A DNA stretch of 64,000 nt from Marinobacter lipolyticus. Lineage in GTDB: Bacteria; Pseudomonadota; Gammaproteobacteria; Pseudomonadales; Oleiphilaceae. The position numbers and the translations under genes were made by a program. The notes under the pieces are model-generated. The model searched no databases, was not told where the DNA came from, and saw nothing but the letters and a program-made list of their open reading frames with translations. Below are positions 8,298 to 21,152 of the stretch, one piece after another; positions within the stretch are counted from its first letter, which is position 1, and every line of letters starts with the position of its first letter. Location: the NCBI RefSeq assembly GCF_018424605.1, contig NZ_QTKT01000012.1, forward strand, positions 31,597 through 95,596, written 5' to 3'.

Positions 8298-9761
8298 GTG
8301 AGTCACGAACAGATTAACCAGCACCTGTCTAACTGGACCGATAGAGAATCCACTGCGGAAGCAATGATTCCGCTGATCGGCCGTCTGTACCGCAAGAATA
8401 ACGTGGTTACCTCCGTTTACGGTCGCGCCATCATCAATCAGTCCGTTATCGGTATTATTCGTGCCCATCGCTTTGTCCGTCAGGTCGAAGACAGCGAGTT
8501 GTCTGTCCACGATACGCTTCCGATTCTGCAGGCCATGGACAGCATGGAGCTCGGTCGCGCTCACGTCGACATCGGCAAGCTGGCCGTCAAGTTCAAGGCC
8601 GAAGGCGGTTCGCTGGAAGACTTTCTCAAGCGTGAAATCGGCCCGATCGTGGGTCAGTACGCAACCCAGTCTGAAGAGAATGCCGAGAACGACACCAAAG
8701 ACGTGGTTTTATACGGCTTCGGTCGTATCGGTCGACTGCTGGCCCGTATCCTGATCGAAAAGGCCGGTGGCGGTAACAACCTGCGTCTGCGCGCTATCGT
8801 GGTCCGCCAGGGCGGCGCCGAAAACGATCTGGAAAAGCGTGCCAGCCTGCTGCGCCGGGATTCCGTGCATGGGCCATTCGACGGCACCATTACCGTTGAC
8901 GAAAAAGAGTCTGCGCTGATCGCCAACGGCAACTACATCAAGGTGATTTACTCGAAGGGCCCGGACCAGGTGGACTACACCGAGTACGGGATCAACAACG
9001 CCATTGTGATCGACAATACCGGTATCTGGCGTGACGAAGCGGGCCTTGGGCTGCACCTGAAGTCCAAAGGCGTGAGCCGCGTTATCCTGACGGCGCCGGG
9101 CAAGGGCGACATCAAGAACATCGTTTATGGCATCAACAACGACTGGATCACCGAGGAAGACAAGATCCTCTCCGCGGCCTCCTGTACCACCAACGCGATT
9201 ACGCCGGTACTGAAGGCGATCCAGGACGAATACGGCATCGAAGACGGCCACGTAGAAACCGTGCACTCCTACACCAACGACCAGAACCTGATCGATAACT
9301 ACCACAAAGGCAGTCGCCGTGGCCGCAGTGCCGCGCTCAACATGGTGATCACCGAGACTGGCGCCGCCAAGGCGGTTGCCAAGGCTCTGCCGGAGCTGAA
9401 AGGCAAGCTGACCGGTAACGCGATCCGGGTTCCCACGCCGAACGTGTCCATGGCCATCCTCAACCTGAACCTGAAAAAGGACGTGGATGTTGAAGGCGTA
9501 AACGAGTATCTGCGTGAAATGGCGCTGCACTCTGAGCTGCAGAAGCAGATCGATTTCGTCAACTCGCCGGAAGTGGTTTCCACTGACTTCGTTGGCTCCC
9601 GCCATGCCGGTATCGTGGACTCCCAGGCTACCATTGCTGGTGGCAAGCGGCTGATCCTGTACGTGTGGTACGACAACGAGTTTGGCTACAGCGCCCAGGT
9701 GGTGCGAGTGGTCAATCAGATGGCTGGCGTGACTTACCCGATTTTCCCCAAGCGCGCCCGC

Positions 9762-9767
<6 letters not shown>
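8298..9767 (+). CDS. gap: type I glyceraldehyde-3-phosphate dehydrogenase with N-terminal extension
   Basis: A 489-residue GAPDH. The Rossmann fold begins only at about residue 135 (VVLYGFGRIGR). The catalytic Cys296 lies in ASCTTNAI, and the C-terminal WYDNEFGYS is intact. The first 134 residues are a helical extension absent from ordinary 330-residue GAPDHs; the Pseudomonas homologue beside mfd (PA3001) has the same long form. It should oxidise glyceraldehyde 3-phosphate with NAD+, in glycolysis or, in these organisms, perhaps mainly gluconeogenesis. The start is a GTG with GAGG 7 bp upstream. A strong terminator follows. Confidence 0.92.
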
Positions 9768-11365
<1,598 letters not shown>

Positions 11366-11369
11366 TACG

Positions 11370-12578
11370 ATGGCAATCCGACAGTTTCTCGATGGCATCG
11401 AGCATCACTTTGAAAAGGGCGGCAAGTACGAGCGCTGGTACGCGCTGTACGAAGCCGTTGATACCATTTTCTACTCGCCTTCGAGCGTAACCTCCACCAC
11501 TTCCCATGTGCGTGACGGCGTTGACCTGAAACGCATCATGATCACGGTGTGGATGTGTACCTTCCCGGCCATGTTCTTCGGTATGTGGAACATCGGTTTC
11601 CAGGCCAACAACTTCCTGGCTGCCAACCCGGATGCCATGGTGGCTGACGGTGGTCTGCGGACTGCCTTCATCCAGGCCCTGGCGGTAACCGGCGCTGGCG
11701 CCGGCATGTGGGACAACTTCGTTTACGGCATGGCGTACTTCGTGCCCATTTACTTCGTTACCTTCGTGGTAGGTGGTTTCTGGGAAGTGCTGTTCGCCAC
11801 CGTGCGTCGTCACGAAGTCAACGAAGGTTTCTTCGTGACCTCCGTGCTCTTCGCGCTGATCTGCCCGCCCACCATTCCGCTGTGGCAGGTTGCCCTGGGC
11901 ATCACCTTCGGCGTGGTGATCGGCAAGGAAGTGTTCGGCGGTACGGGCAAGAACTTCCTGAACCCGGCGCTGACCGGTCGTGCGTTCCTGTACTTTGCCT
12001 ATCCGGCGCAGATTTCCGGTGACACGGTGTGGACCGCAGTCGACGGCTTTAGCGGCGCGACGGCCCTGAGCTGGGCGGCCAGTGGTGGTCTGGAAGCACT
12101 GGAGACCCAGATTGGCTGGATGTCTGCATTTATGGGCACCATCCAGGGTTCCATGGGCGAAACGTCGACGCTGGCGGTGCTGATTGGCGGCGCGATCCTG
12201 CTGATGATGAAAATTGCCTCCTACCGCATTGTCGGCGGTGTGCTCATCGGCATGATCGGTATGTCGTTGCTACTGAATGCGGTTGGCTCTGACACCAATC
12301 CGATGTTCGCCGTGCCTGCGCACTGGCATCTGGTCATGGGCGGTTTCGCCTTCGGCATGATGTTCATGGCAACCGACCCGGTCTCCGCCGCGATGACCAA
12401 CACCGGCCGCTGGTGCTTCGGTATCCTGGTGGGCGTGATGACCGTGCTGATCCGCGTCGTGAACCCGGCGTTCCCGGAAGGCATCATGCTGGCCATTCTG
12501 TTCGCTAACCTGTTCGCACCGCTGATGGATCATTACGTGGTCCAGGCCAACATCAAACGGAGGCTCGCACGTGGCTAA
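11370..12578 (+). CDS. nqrB: Na+-translocating NADH:quinone reductase subunit B
   Basis: A 402-residue polytopic membrane subunit holding covalent FMN and riboflavin, and part of the sodium path. The flavinylation motif DGFSGAT is intact, with Thr231 as the residue that ApbE modifies. Many hydrophobic helices alternate with short polar loops, as in the NqrB/RnfD family. It overlaps nqrC by 8 bp, suggesting translational coupling. Confidence 0.97.
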   Translation: MAIRQFLDGIEHHFEKGGKYERWYALYEAVDTIFYSPSSVTSTTSHVRDGVDLKRIMITVWMCTFPAMFFGMWNIGFQANNFLAANPDAMVADGGLRTAFIQALAVTGAGAGMWDNFVYGMAYFVPIYFVTFVVGGFWEVLFATVRRHEVNEGFFVTSVLFALICPPTIPLWQVALGITFGVVIGKEVFGGTGKNFLNPALTGRAFLYFAYPAQISGDTVWTAVDGFSGATALSWAASGGLEALETQIGWMSAFMGTIQGSMGETSTLAVLIGGAILLMMKIASYRIVGGVLIGMIGMSLLLNAVGSDTNPMFAVPAHWHLVMGGFAFGMMFMATDPVSAAMTNTGRWCFGILVGVMTVLIRVVNPAFPEGIMLAILFANLFAPLMDHYVVQANIKRRLARG

Positions 12579-13374
12579 AGCTAAAGAAACTGTCTCCAGA
12601 ACGCTGATTGTTGCCCTGGTTCTGAGTATTGTCTTCTCGGTGGTGGTGTCCACCGCGGCGGTATCGCTCAGACCCGCGCAGATCAAGAACCAGAACCTGG
12701 ACATCAAGACCAACATCCTGTCCGCTGCGGGCCTGCTGCCCCAGGGGGCAAGTGCTGCGGAAATCGAGGAGCTGTTCGAGCAGTTCGAAGTTCGCCTGGT
12801 CGACCTCAACACCGGTGAGTACGTTGAGCCGTCAGTGGTGAATGTCCAGGATCCGATGAAGTACGACATGTACAAGGCGGCTTCCGATCCGGAAATGTCC
12901 ACCGATATTCCGTCCTCGGAAGACAAGGCCGGCATCAAGCGCCGTCCGGACATCGCCAAGGTCTACACTATGAGCGAGAACGGCGAAGTGACCCGCGTGG
13001 TGCTGCCGATTCACGGTTATGGCCTGTGGTCCACGCTGTATGGCTTTATCTCTCTGGAAGGTGACCTGAACACCATCGAAGGTCTGGGTTTCTACGCGCA
13101 CGCGGAGACCCCGGGCCTGGGTGGCGAGGTGGACAACCCGCGCTGGAAGCAGCAGTGGGTGGGTAAAGAGGTCTATGACGGCGAACGCGCCGACCCTCAG
13201 ATCCGCCTGGTCAAAGGTGGTGTCAGTGCCGATGCGGCCGACCGGGAGCACAAGGTGGATGCCCTCTCCGGTGCAACGCTGACCAGCCGTGGCGTTCAGC
13301 AGCTCGTCAATTACTGGATGAGCGAGCGCGGCTTTGCGCCTTACCTGCAAAAACTTCGTGAAGGGGAGGTCTGA
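12571..13374 (+). CDS. nqrC: Na+-translocating NADH:quinone reductase subunit C
   Basis: A 267-residue subunit with one N-terminal membrane helix (residues 10-32) and a large periplasmic domain. The motif DALSGAT near the C-terminus carries Thr236, the covalent FMN site set by ApbE. It passes electrons between the NqrD/E iron-sulfur cluster and NqrB. The start overlaps nqrB and the stop is 2 bp before nqrD. Confidence 0.97.
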   Translation: MAKAKETVSRTLIVALVLSIVFSVVVSTAAVSLRPAQIKNQNLDIKTNILSAAGLLPQGASAAEIEELFEQFEVRLVDLNTGEYVEPSVVNVQDPMKYDMYKAASDPEMSTDIPSSEDKAGIKRRPDIAKVYTMSENGEVTRVVLPIHGYGLWSTLYGFISLEGDLNTIEGLGFYAHAETPGLGGEVDNPRWKQQWVGKEVYDGERADPQIRLVKGGVSADAADREHKVDALSGATLTSRGVQQLVNYWMSERGFAPYLQKLREGEV

Positions 13375-13376
13375 TC

Positions 13377-14042
13377 ATGGCAGACGCTTCAGCCAAACAG
13401 GTTCTCTTCGAGCCGATTTTCAGTAACAACCCGATCGCGTTGCAGATCCTCGGGATTTGCTCCGCGCTGGCGGTTACCACCAGCATGAACGTTACGCTGG
13501 TTATGTGCATGGCCGTAATCTCGGTGACGGCATTTTCCAACCTCGCGGTGTCGCTGGTGCGCACCCAGATTCCCGGGAGCATCCGGATCATCGTCCAGAT
13601 GACCATCATTGCTTCGCTGGTTATCGTGGTCGACCAGGTACTCAAGGCGTTCGCCTATGAAATTTCCAAACAGCTGTCGGTATTTGTTGGTCTGATTATT
13701 ACCAACTGTATCGTTATGGGCCGTGCGGAAGGTTTCGCCATGAAGAACGGCCCCTGGCTGAGCTTCCTGGATGGCGTGGGTAACGGTATGGGTTACTCGG
13801 TACTGTTGATCTTCGTGGCCTTCTTCCGTGAACTGCTGGGTGCGGGTTCCCTGTTCGGGGTTTCGCTGATGCCGGTGGTTAATGAGGGCGGCTGGTACGT
13901 GCCGAACGGTCTGCTGCTGTTGCCGCCGAGCGCCTTCTTCATCATCGGTCTGGCGATCTGGGGTCTGCGGACCTGGAAGCCGGAGCAGGTGGAAGAGCCG
14001 GATTACAAGATGTCTCGCCACACCGCCAAGGAGGCCTTCTGA
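13377..14042 (+). CDS. nqrD: Na+-translocating NADH:quinone reductase subunit D
   Basis: A 221-residue integral membrane subunit with six predicted helices. NqrD and NqrE form an inverted-topology pair with a shared iron-sulfur centre bound by conserved cysteines; a candidate ligand is in [14 protein letters not shown]. The stop overlaps the nqrE start by one base, so the two are translated together. Confidence 0.96.
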   Translation: MADASAKQVLFEPIFSNNPIALQILGICSALAVTTSMNVTLVMCMAVISVTAFSNLAVSLVRTQIPGSIRIIVQMTIIASLVIVVDQVLKAFAYEISKQLSVFVGLIITNCIVMGRAEGFAMKNGPWLSFLDGVGNGMGYSVLLIFVAFFRELLGAGSLFGVSLMPVVNEGGWYVPNGLLLLPPSAFFIIGLAIWGLRTWKPEQVEEPDYKMSRHTAKEAF

Positions 14043-14650
14043 TGGAACATTATATCAGCTTGATTCTGAAGGCCATTTTCGTTGAGAACATGGCGTTGGC
14101 CTTCTTCCTGGGGATGTGTACCTTCCTGGCGATCTCGAAGAAGATCGAAGCCGCGGTTGGCCTGGGTATTGCCGTTGTTGTCGTACTGACCGTGACGGTG
14201 CCGGTGAACAACCTGTTGTATAACAGTGTTCTCCGTGAGGGCGCCCTGGGCTGGGCCGGGTTGCCGAATGTTGACCTGAGCTTTCTCGGGCTGCTGACGT
14301 ATATCGGGGTTATCGCTGCCATTGTTCAGATCATGGAAATGGTGCTGGACAAGTACATTCCCGCGCTTTACGCCGCGCTGGGTGTGTTCCTGCCGCTGAT
14401 TACCGTGAACTGCGCCATCCTCGGTGCGTCGCTGTTCATGGTTGAGCGGGACTACACCTTCGGTGAAAGTGTGGTGTATGGCTTCGGGGCCGGTGTAGGC
14501 TGGGCGCTGGCGATCGTAGCGCTGGCCGGCATCCGCGAGAAACTGAAGTACAGCGATGTACCGGACGGTCTGCGTGGCCTGGGTATCACCTTCATCACTG
14601 TTGGTCTGATGTCCCTTGGCTTTATGTCGTTCTCAGGTATTTCACTGTAA
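14042..14650 (+). CDS. nqrE: Na+-translocating NADH:quinone reductase subunit E
   Basis: A 202-residue integral membrane partner of NqrD, with the matching cysteine segment [11 protein letters not shown] in the second half and another Cys in [13 protein letters not shown]. It is normal length for the family. It is followed by a 37-bp gap and then nqrF. Confidence 0.96.
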   Translation: MEHYISLILKAIFVENMALAFFLGMCTFLAISKKIEAAVGLGIAVVVVLTVTVPVNNLLYNSVLREGALGWAGLPNVDLSFLGLLTYIGVIAAIVQIMEMVLDKYIPALYAALGVFLPLITVNCAILGASLFMVERDYTFGESVVYGFGAGVGWALAIVALAGIREKLKYSDVPDGLRGLGITFITVGLMSLGFMSFSGISL

Positions 14651-14687
14651 TCAACCCGGTGATTCGGTTTAACGAAAAGGCGAGACC

Positions 14688-15914
14688 ATGAGTACAGAAA
14701 TTATTCTCGGCGTGGTCATGTTCACCGTTATCGTACTGGCGCTGGTTGCGATTATCCTCGCGGCCCGTTCAAAGCTGGTAAGCACCGGTGATGTGACCAT
14801 CGAAATCAACGACGACCCGGAGCACACCCTGACCACCGAAGCCGGTGGCAAGCTCCTGGGAACTCTGGCCAACAACGGCATTTTCCTGTCGTCTGCCTGT
14901 GGCGGCGGCGGTACCTGTGCCCAGTGCAAGTGCAAGGTTCTGGACGGCGGCGGCGCCATGCTGCCCACGGAAAAGACCCACTTCACCAACCGTGAAGAGA
15001 AAGAAGGCTGGCGCCTGTCCTGCCAGGTTCCTGTGAAACAGGACATGAAGGTGGAAGTGCCGGAAGAGTTCTTTGGCGTCAAGAAGTGGGAGTGTGAGGT
15101 TGTCTCCAACCACAACGTGGCCACCTTCATCAAGGAACTGGTGCTGAAGCTGCCGGAAGGCGAAGAAGTCGACTTCCGCGCCGGCGGTTATGTTCAGCTG
15201 GAGTGCCCCCCTTACGAAATCGATTTCAAGGATTTCGATATCGAGGAGGAGTTCCACGAAGACTGGGACAAGCACAACATCTGGCGCTACAAGGCGATCA
15301 ACAAGGAAGACACCATCCGCGCGTATTCCATGGCGAACTACCCGGAAGAAAAAGGTGTCCTCAAGTTCAACATTCGTATCGCCACCCCGCCTCCGGGCAC
15401 CGATCACCTGCCGGGCATCATGTCCAGCTACGTGTTCAACCTGAAGCCGGGTGACCGGGTCACCGTGATGGGGCCGTTCGGTGAGTTCTTCGCCAAGAAG
15501 ACCGAAGCTGAAATGGTGTTCATCGGTGGTGGCGCCGGTATGGCCCCGATGCGTTCCCACATCTTCGACCAGCTCAAGCGCCTGAACTCCAAGCGCAAGA
15601 TCAGCTTCTGGTACGGCGCGCGAAGCGTCCGCGAAATGTTCTACGTGGAAGATTTCGACGGCCTGGCCGAGGAAAATGATAACTTCGAGTGGCACGTCGC
15701 CCTCTCTGACGCGCTGCCCGAGGATAACTGGGAAGGCCCCACCGGCTTTATCCATAACGTGTTGTACGAAAACTACCTGAAGGACCATCCGGCTCCGGAA
15801 GATTGTGAGTTCTACATGTGTGGGCCCCCGATCATGAACGCATCGGTCATCAAGATGCTCAAGGATCTGGGTGTCGAAGACGAGAACATCATGCTGGATG
15901 ACTTCGGAGGGTAA
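14688..15914 (+). CDS. nqrF: Na+-translocating NADH:quinone reductase subunit F
   Basis: A 408-residue electron-entry subunit. It has an N-terminal membrane helix (residues 3-26), a plant-type 2Fe-2S ferredoxin domain ([15 protein letters not shown] plus the fourth Cys in LSCQV), an FAD domain (RAYSMANYP) and a C-terminal NADH-binding domain ([19 protein letters not shown]). It oxidises NADH and sends electrons through FAD and the cluster into the complex. ApbE and NqrM follow in the same operon. Confidence 0.97.
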   Translation: MSTEIILGVVMFTVIVLALVAIILAARSKLVSTGDVTIEINDDPEHTLTTEAGGKLLGTLANNGIFLSSACGGGGTCAQCKCKVLDGGGAMLPTEKTHFTNREEKEGWRLSCQVPVKQDMKVEVPEEFFGVKKWECEVVSNHNVATFIKELVLKLPEGEEVDFRAGGYVQLECPPYEIDFKDFDIEEEFHEDWDKHNIWRYKAINKEDTIRAYSMANYPEEKGVLKFNIRIATPPPGTDHLPGIMSSYVFNLKPGDRVTVMGPFGEFFAKKTEAEMVFIGGGAGMAPMRSHIFDQLKRLNSKRKISFWYGARSVREMFYVEDFDGLAEENDNFEWHVALSDALPEDNWEGPTGFIHNVLYENYLKDHPAPEDCEFYMCGPPIMNASVIKMLKDLGVEDENIMLDDFGG

Positions 15915-15923
15915 TCAACTCAG

Positions 15924-16973
15924 ATGACATCCTGCATGTTCCGACCCGTCAGGGTGGCTATGGCCAGCGTCGTATTGACGCTGGCCACGGTTGCGCTGGC
16001 GGGTTGTTCGTTTCAGTCGGAAGAACAAATCTGGGAAATCGCCGGGCCGGTGTTCGGTACCCAGTACCATATCAATGTCGTATTGACCGGCGATGAGTCG
16101 CGCCTTGAGAATCTTGGTGAAGGCGTTGACGAGGTTCTCGAAGAGGTGGACGCGTCCATGTCGACCTGGCGAGAAGATTCCGAGCTTTCCCGCCTGAACC
16201 GCCTTGAGGACCAGACGGAATGGATCGAGCTGTCGGCCCCGTTGTATGAGGTGCTCGCCGGCGCAGCCGAAGTATCGAGCCTGACCGACGGTGCATTCGA
16301 CGTGACGATCGGCCCTGTGGTCAACCTGTGGGGGTTCGGGCCGGAGGCCCGGCCGGAACAGGTTCCCGCCGAGGATGCGCTGGCGACGCGACTGGAGGCG
16401 ACCGGGTACGAAAAACTCGAGTTGCGGGCAGATCCACCCGCCGTGCGTGCCAGCCGCCCGCAATACATTGATCTGTCTGCGATTGCCAAGGGCTACGCGG
16501 TGGATGCTGTGGCGAGGTACCTTGAGAGCGTCGGGCTGGAGTCTTATCTGGTAGAGATCGGCGGCGAGGTGCGGGTGAATGGCCGCAAGCCAGACGGCAG
16601 CGCCTGGCGGCTGGCCATAGAGGAGCCGGTGTCAGAACGGCGTCAGATTAACCGGGTCGTTGCTCTGGATCACCACGCCATGGCAACCTCGGGTGATTAT
16701 CGTAACTATTACGAATCGGAAGGCCGGCGCTATTCGCATACAATTGACCCTGATACCGGCGAACCGATTCGTCACAATCTGGCGTCGGTTACGGTAATCG
16801 CCGAGAACGCGATGCGGGCGGATGCCCTGGCGACGGGATTTAATGTGATGGGTTACGAGCGGGCACAGGCGCTGGCAACCCGCGAAAACATCGCCGCCTA
16901 TTTCATCGTGCGGCGGGAAGGCGGCTTCGAATCGCACCACACGCCCGCATTCACGTCGTACCTTACTCAGTAA
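15924..16973 (+). CDS. apbE: FAD:protein FMN transferase ApbE (lipoprotein)
   Basis: A 349-residue exported flavin transferase. The N-terminus is a lipoprotein signal ending in LAGC, so it is anchored in the periplasm by lipid. The family motif GDYRNYYESEGRRYSHTIDP is intact, as is the downstream DALAT region. It attaches FMN through a phosphoester bond to Thr in the D-x-x-S-G-A-T motifs of NqrB and NqrC, both encoded just upstream. Its place inside the nqr operon, 9 bp after nqrF, fits that job. Confidence 0.94.
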   Translation: MTSCMFRPVRVAMASVVLTLATVALAGCSFQSEEQIWEIAGPVFGTQYHINVVLTGDESRLENLGEGVDEVLEEVDASMSTWREDSELSRLNRLEDQTEWIELSAPLYEVLAGAAEVSSLTDGAFDVTIGPVVNLWGFGPEARPEQVPAEDALATRLEATGYEKLELRADPPAVRASRPQYIDLSAIAKGYAVDAVARYLESVGLESYLVEIGGEVRVNGRKPDGSAWRLAIEEPVSERRQINRVVALDHHAMATSGDYRNYYESEGRRYSHTIDPDTGEPIRHNLASVTVIAENAMRADALATGFNVMGYERAQALATRENIAAYFIVRREGGFESHHTPAFTSYLTQ

Positions 16974-16985
16974 AGGGGAGGCCTT

Positions 16986-17225
16986 ATGGGTACCTTTCTG
17001 TTGGTTCTATTGATTGTACTGGTCCTGGTGGCCGCCATGTCCATTGGCGTGATTCTGGGTCGAAAGCCGATCAGCGGCACCTGCGGCGGTATTGGCGCCC
17101 TGGGTATCAGCCAGTCCTGCGATATTTGTGGCGGTAACACGCAGAAGTGTGAGGAAGAGAACGAGCGGATTGCCAATGAGGGGAAAACCGCCGACGAACT
17201 GAGTTACGACGCTACCCGAAAATAA
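16986..17225 (+). CDS. nqrM: Na+-NQR maturation protein NqrM
   Basis: A 79-residue protein with one N-terminal membrane helix (residues 3-25) followed by a short cysteine-rich tail (GTCGG, CDICGG and a further Cys). NqrM is needed to assemble Na+-NQR, probably by supplying iron for the NqrD/NqrE site. It follows apbE by 12 bp and ends the nqr transcription unit before a 43-bp gap to sthA. Confidence 0.92.
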   Translation: MGTFLLVLLIVLVLVAAMSIGVILGRKPISGTCGGIGALGISQSCDICGGNTQKCEEENERIANEGKTADELSYDATRK

Positions 17226-17268
17226 CAACACCACTTTGTCACGACGTACATAAGGAGTCACTGCACGC

Positions 17269-18660
17269 ATGGCAGAACATCATTACGACGTCGTCGTTAT
17301 CGGCGCTGGCCCTTCCGGAGAAGGCGCAGCGATGAATGCGACGAAACACGGTAAACGTGTCGCGATCATCGAAGACAAGCCCACGGTCGGGGGAAACTGC
17401 ACTCATTGGGGCACGATTCCCTCCAAGGCTCTGCGCCATTCCGTCAAACAGATCATCACCTTCAATACCAATCAGATGTTCCGGGATATTGGCGAACCAC
17501 GCTGGTTCTCCTTTCCGCGTGTACTGCAGAACGCCCAGAAGGTGATTGGCAAGCAGGTGAAGCTGCGGACCCAGTTCTACGCCCGCAACCGGGTGGAACT
17601 GATAAACGGCCGTGCCTATTTTCTGGATGGCAACCGGATTGAAGTGCGTGGCGCCAAGTCAGCGGAAACCCTGCATTTCAAACAGGCCATTGTTGCCACG
17701 GGCTCGCGGCCGTACCTCCCGCCAGACGTGGATTTCCGCCACCACCGGATCTACAACTCTGATTCCATCCTGAATCTGTCCCATACGCCGCGCACGCTGA
17801 TCATATACGGCGCCGGGGTGATCGGCTCCGAGTATGCCTCAATTTTTGCCGGTCTTGGCGTGAAAGTGGATCTGATCAACCCGGGCAGCCGTCTTCTCAA
17901 TTTCCTCGATGACGAGATATCCGACGCATTGAGCTACCACCTGCGTAACAATGGCGTGCTGGTGCGTCACAACGAGGAATATGAGTCAGTAGACGGAGAT
18001 GACCACGGGGTGGTGCTGTCGCTGAAATCCGGGAAGAAAATCCGCGCCGACGCTTTCCTCTGGTGCAATGGCCGCAGCGGTAATACCGAAAAACTGGGGC
18101 TGGAAAACATTGGCCTGGTGCCGAACGGCCGTGGCCAGCTGGCAGTGGACGAACACTACCGTACCGAAGTGGAGAATATCTATGCGGCGGGCGATGTGAT
18201 CGGTTGGCCAAGCCTGGCCAGCGCTGCTTACGATCAGGGGCGCTCGGCGTCCTCGGATATCGTTCACGATGAGTATTTCCGCTACGTATCGGATGTGCCC
18301 ACAGGCATCTACACGATTCCGGAGATCAGTTCCGTGGGCAAAACCGAGCGCGAGCTCACTGAGGCCAAGGTGCCTTATGAAGTGGGGCAGGCCTTTTTCA
18401 AGGACCTGGCGCGCGCCCAGATCACCGGTGAAGCGGTAGGCATGCTGAAGATCCTGTTCCACCGCGAGTCGCGGGAAATTCTGGGCATTCACTGTTTTGG
18501 CGACCAGGCGGCGGAGATCGTGCACATCGGGCAGGCCATCATGAACCAGAAAGGCGAAGCCAATTCACTGAATTACTTTATTAACACCACGTTCAATTAC
18601 CCGACGATGGCGGAAGCCTACCGGGTGGCGGCGCTGAACGGTCTCAACCGGATTTTCTGA
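17269..18660 (+). CDS. sthA: Si-specific soluble pyridine nucleotide transhydrogenase
   Basis: A 463-residue flavoprotein of the pyridine disulfide reductase family. The FAD motif ([15 protein letters not shown]) and the second dinucleotide fold ([13 protein letters not shown]) are clear. In place of the usual CxxxxC redox disulfide there is [16 protein letters not shown] with a single Cys, which marks SthA. It transfers hydride between NADPH and NAD+ and so links NADPH surplus to the Na+-NQR encoded upstream. The pairing of nqr and sth is shared with Pseudomonas. A terminator follows at once. Confidence 0.95.
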   Translation: MAEHHYDVVVIGAGPSGEGAAMNATKHGKRVAIIEDKPTVGGNCTHWGTIPSKALRHSVKQIITFNTNQMFRDIGEPRWFSFPRVLQNAQKVIGKQVKLRTQFYARNRVELINGRAYFLDGNRIEVRGAKSAETLHFKQAIVATGSRPYLPPDVDFRHHRIYNSDSILNLSHTPRTLIIYGAGVIGSEYASIFAGLGVKVDLINPGSRLLNFLDDEISDALSYHLRNNGVLVRHNEEYESVDGDDHGVVLSLKSGKKIRADAFLWCNGRSGNTEKLGLENIGLVPNGRGQLAVDEHYRTEVENIYAAGDVIGWPSLASAAYDQGRSASSDIVHDEYFRYVSDVPTGIYTIPEISSVGKTERELTEAKVPYEVGQAFFKDLARAQITGEAVGMLKILFHRESREILGIHCFGDQAAEIVHIGQAIMNQKGEANSLNYFINTTFNYPTMAEAYRVAALNGLNRIF

Positions 18661-18673
18661 GTTCGCCGCAAAC

Positions 18674-18717
18674 AAAAAGCCGGGCTGTGGAGAAGTCACC
18701 ACAGCCCGGCTTTTTTT
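18674..18717. terminator. bidirectional terminator between sthA and the GDPD gene
   Basis: A 17-bp perfect stem (18674-18690 with 18699-18715) with A-run on the left and T-run on the right. It can end both the sthA transcript and the convergent minus-strand transcript. Confidence 0.93.
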
Positions 18718-18729
18718 GTGCCCTTAAGG

Positions 18730-19527
18730 TCAGCTCGCGGACAGCGCAGAGGGCTCGCCGACGCTGTCAGGAGGATCGCTGCGGGTCAGGGCGGGTATTG
18801 ATCTGGCACGGTTGTCAAAGAACATGCGTGTGCTGGTGGGGTAGTCCGAAATGATGCTGTCCACGCCTTGCTGTTCCAGTTCGAGCATGTCGTGGATGCG
18901 GTTCACCGTCCACGCCGAAACGTGCAGGCCACGCCGGTGCGCATCCTCCACAATGGCCTTGCTGCAGATTTTCCAGTTGATGCACAGGAAATCACAGTGC
19001 AGACGCGCCGCAAGGTTCACCGGTCGCGGAAACTTTCGCTCCGTCACCAGGCCGATGGGGATGTGCCGGTCACGCCGCCGGATCTGCTGCAGAAACCACG
19101 TGTCGGCAGAGGTCACCGCCACGCGCTGATACAGATCCCGGCGCTGAATAATCTCGGTCAGCCGGTTGCACAGCACGTTCAGACGCTGGCGGCTGTCTTT
19201 TTTGACCTCCAGCTGCAGGTGCTCCAGGTCGGGAAGCTCATCCAGCAGGGTCTCCAGCGCGGGAACGCCCACCTTTCGCGGCCAAGACGTGGAGTTACGG
19301 CGCGCGTCCATGGCGGCGAGTTCATCGACGGTGTAGTTCGCCACGTTGCCTTTCTGGCCAGTGGTGCGGTCTACCGTAAGGTCATGGATGATCACCGGCT
19401 TGCCGTCTTTGGATAGCACCAGATCGAACTCGAAATGGCGAATGCCGTGACGATGAGCGTGGGTAAAGCCGGCAAGGGTATTTTCGGGAGCTTCTCCCTT
19501 GGCTCCCCGGTGTCCGTAGACGATCAT
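18730..19527 (-). CDS. glycerophosphodiester phosphodiesterase family protein
   Basis: A 265-residue TIM-barrel GDPD. The N-terminus has YGHRGAKGEAPENT with the first catalytic His. FEFDLVLSKDGKPVIIHD follows with the metal-binding Glu/Asp and the second His. The C-terminal VSAWTVN and GVDSIISDYP are typical. No signal peptide, so it is probably cytoplasmic and hydrolyses glycerophosphodiesters to glycerol 3-phosphate. The ATG at 19527 overlaps the stop of the upstream DAHP synthase (ATGA), which is why I prefer it to the longer frame reaching 19590. In Pseudomonas a GDPD gene (PA2990) also follows sth. Confidence 0.88.
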   Translation of the reverse strand: MIVYGHRGAKGEAPENTLAGFTHAHRHGIRHFEFDLVLSKDGKPVIIHDLTVDRTTGQKGNVANYTVDELAAMDARRNSTSWPRKVGVPALETLLDELPDLEHLQLEVKKDSRQRLNVLCNRLTEIIQRRDLYQRVAVTSADTWFLQQIRRRDRHIPIGLVTERKFPRPVNLAARLHCDFLCINWKICSKAIVEDAHRRGLHVSAWTVNRIHDMLELEQQGVDSIISDYPTSTRMFFDNRARSIPALTRSDPPDSVGEPSALSAS

Positions 19528-20651
19528 TCTGGGGCTGATTCCTTCAAGCGTTGATAAATGGCCTGGCGTTTCTTCCAGGTATCGTGACACAGGCGGATGT
19601 CTTCCAAGTAGGCCGGCAACTCATCCATCAGCAATGCCTGGGGACCGTCGACCAGCGCCTTTTCCGGTTTCGGATGGAAATCCACCAGTACCATGTTGGC
19701 GCCGGCAATCACCCCCTGTGCGGTGGCGTGCATGACATCGAGAATGCCGTCCGGCGACTGCTCGCGGCTGCCCACGGAGTGGGACGGGTCCACGCACACG
19801 GGCATGCGGGTCAGCCGTTTTACCGCGGGCACATGGGCAAAATCCACCATGTTGCGGTGGGGCTGGCCAGCTTCGGTTTTCATCCCGCGCAGACAGAAGA
19901 TGACGTTGGCGTTGCCTTCACTGGCCAGATATTCCGCCGCGTTCAGGGACTCGTTCAGAGTGATCCCGAACCCCCGCTTCAACAGCACCGGATAAGTGCT
20001 CTGGCGGCCAATAGCTTTGAGCAGTTCGAAATTCTGGGTGTTGCGGGTGCCGACCTGAAGCATCACCCCGGTGGGGCGGCCCAGCTTTTCCAGGCAGGTG
20101 TCGATCTCCTCGATGTGACTCTCGTGGGTAATCTCCATGGCAATCACCTTGATGCCATGCTTGCCGGCCTTTTCGAACACCCAGGGCAGGCAGCCTTTAC
20201 CATGCCCCTGAAACGAATAGGGATTGGTACGCGGCTTGTAAGCACCCATGCGGGTGCAGACCTCGCCGTGATCCTCCAGCGCCTGCATCATCATCTCGAC
20301 GTGTTCCGGTACATCCACCGCGCACAGGCCGGCGAAAATGTTCAGGTTCGACTGGTTGAATTGCACCCCGTTGTAGCTGAAGCCACTCTGGCGCCGGTCA
20401 TCGCGGTGACGGCCCAGAATGCGGTAATCGTCGGAAATGCGGATAGCACGCTCCACCGCGGGTAGTGCTTCGATCTCCTCTTTGTCGAGGGACTTGGTAT
20501 CCCCCAGCAGGTAGATTTCAGTCAGCCGCTGGCTGGTGCCCTGTATTTCATGGACCCTGACCGAAACGCCGGGCAGGTTTTCCAGAAAATGCAGGGTCTG
20601 ACGATAGGCATCGCTGTCCAGCGGCGTATCGGGATGGAGGATGGCTAGCAT
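19524..20651 (-). CDS. 3-deoxy-7-phosphoheptulonate synthase (type I-beta)
   Basis: A 375-residue DAHP synthase, first enzyme of the shikimate pathway. The barrel motifs are KPRTNPYSFQGHG, LKRGFG and CVDPSHSVG. An N-terminal segment of about 85 residues looks like the ferredoxin-like regulatory domain of type I-beta enzymes such as Thermotoga AroG, rather than the AroF/G/H (I-alpha) type of E. coli. Its feedback specificity cannot be read. It is translationally coupled to the downstream GDPD gene through an ATGA overlap. Confidence 0.88.
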   Translation of the reverse strand: MLAILHPDTPLDSDAYRQTLHFLENLPGVSVRVHEIQGTSQRLTEIYLLGDTKSLDKEEIEALPAVERAIRISDDYRILGRHRDDRRQSGFSYNGVQFNQSNLNIFAGLCAVDVPEHVEMMMQALEDHGEVCTRMGAYKPRTNPYSFQGHGKGCLPWVFEKAGKHGIKVIAMEITHESHIEEIDTCLEKLGRPTGVMLQVGTRNTQNFELLKAIGRQSTYPVLLKRGFGITLNESLNAAEYLASEGNANVIFCLRGMKTEAGQPHRNMVDFAHVPAVKRLTRMPVCVDPSHSVGSREQSPDGILDVMHATAQGVIAGANMVLVDFHPKPEKALVDGPQALLMDELPAYLEDIRLCHDTWKKRQAIYQRLKESAPE

Positions 20652-20668
20652 GTGTGCTCCTTGAAGGT

Positions 20669-21118
20669 TCAGTCGGCGCCTTCGGCCCGGTGACGTGCCT
20701 GCATGTACTCACGATGATTAAGATGCAGCAGATCCGCCATTCTGCGAATCAGGTGTTCCTCGTATTTGTCGATGCGGCCATCGGCAAACGCCACCCGCCA
20801 GATGCTTTCCAGTAGCGACTGCTTCTCGGCCTGATCCAGGTGCTCATTGATCTGGCCGGTAAATTCGTACAGCGACGTGGCATCTTCTACATGGCTGAGG
20901 GCATCCTGCAGGATGTCTTCTGCCTCTTCCCGGGTCACCTCGTGGGCTTTAACCGCGCATTCCACAATGGTTTTCAGTTCCCGGTCATCCTCTTTGTTGT
21001 CCACTTGGGAAAGCTGAACCATCAGCGCGGTAGCGGCCACCGCCAGCTGATGCTGGTCGGGAACCCGGCGGGTTTCTCCCTCACTGGGGGCGAACAACTG
21101 CTTCAGGCGTTCGATCAT
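20669..21118 (-). CDS. TerB-like domain protein
   Basis: A 149-residue, all-helical protein with two related halves containing acidic helices (DNKEDDRELKTIVE; VAFADGRIDKYEEHLIRR), which match the TerB/DjlA-type domain. The family name comes from tellurite resistance, but most members, including this one, have no known role. The frame is open to 21343, inside transaldolase, but MIERLKQLF at 21118 is the natural start and gives normal length. It lies between tal and the DAHP synthase gene, 17 bp before the latter. Confidence 0.75.
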   Translation of the reverse strand: MIERLKQLFAPSEGETRRVPDQHQLAVAATALMVQLSQVDNKEDDRELKTIVECAVKAHEVTREEAEDILQDALSHVEDATSLYEFTGQINEHLDQAEKQSLLESIWRVAFADGRIDKYEEHLIRRMADLLHLNHREYMQARHRAEGAD

Positions 21119-21152
21119 GGTCTGGCTGCTACTCCCGTGTCTGCGTTGCGGA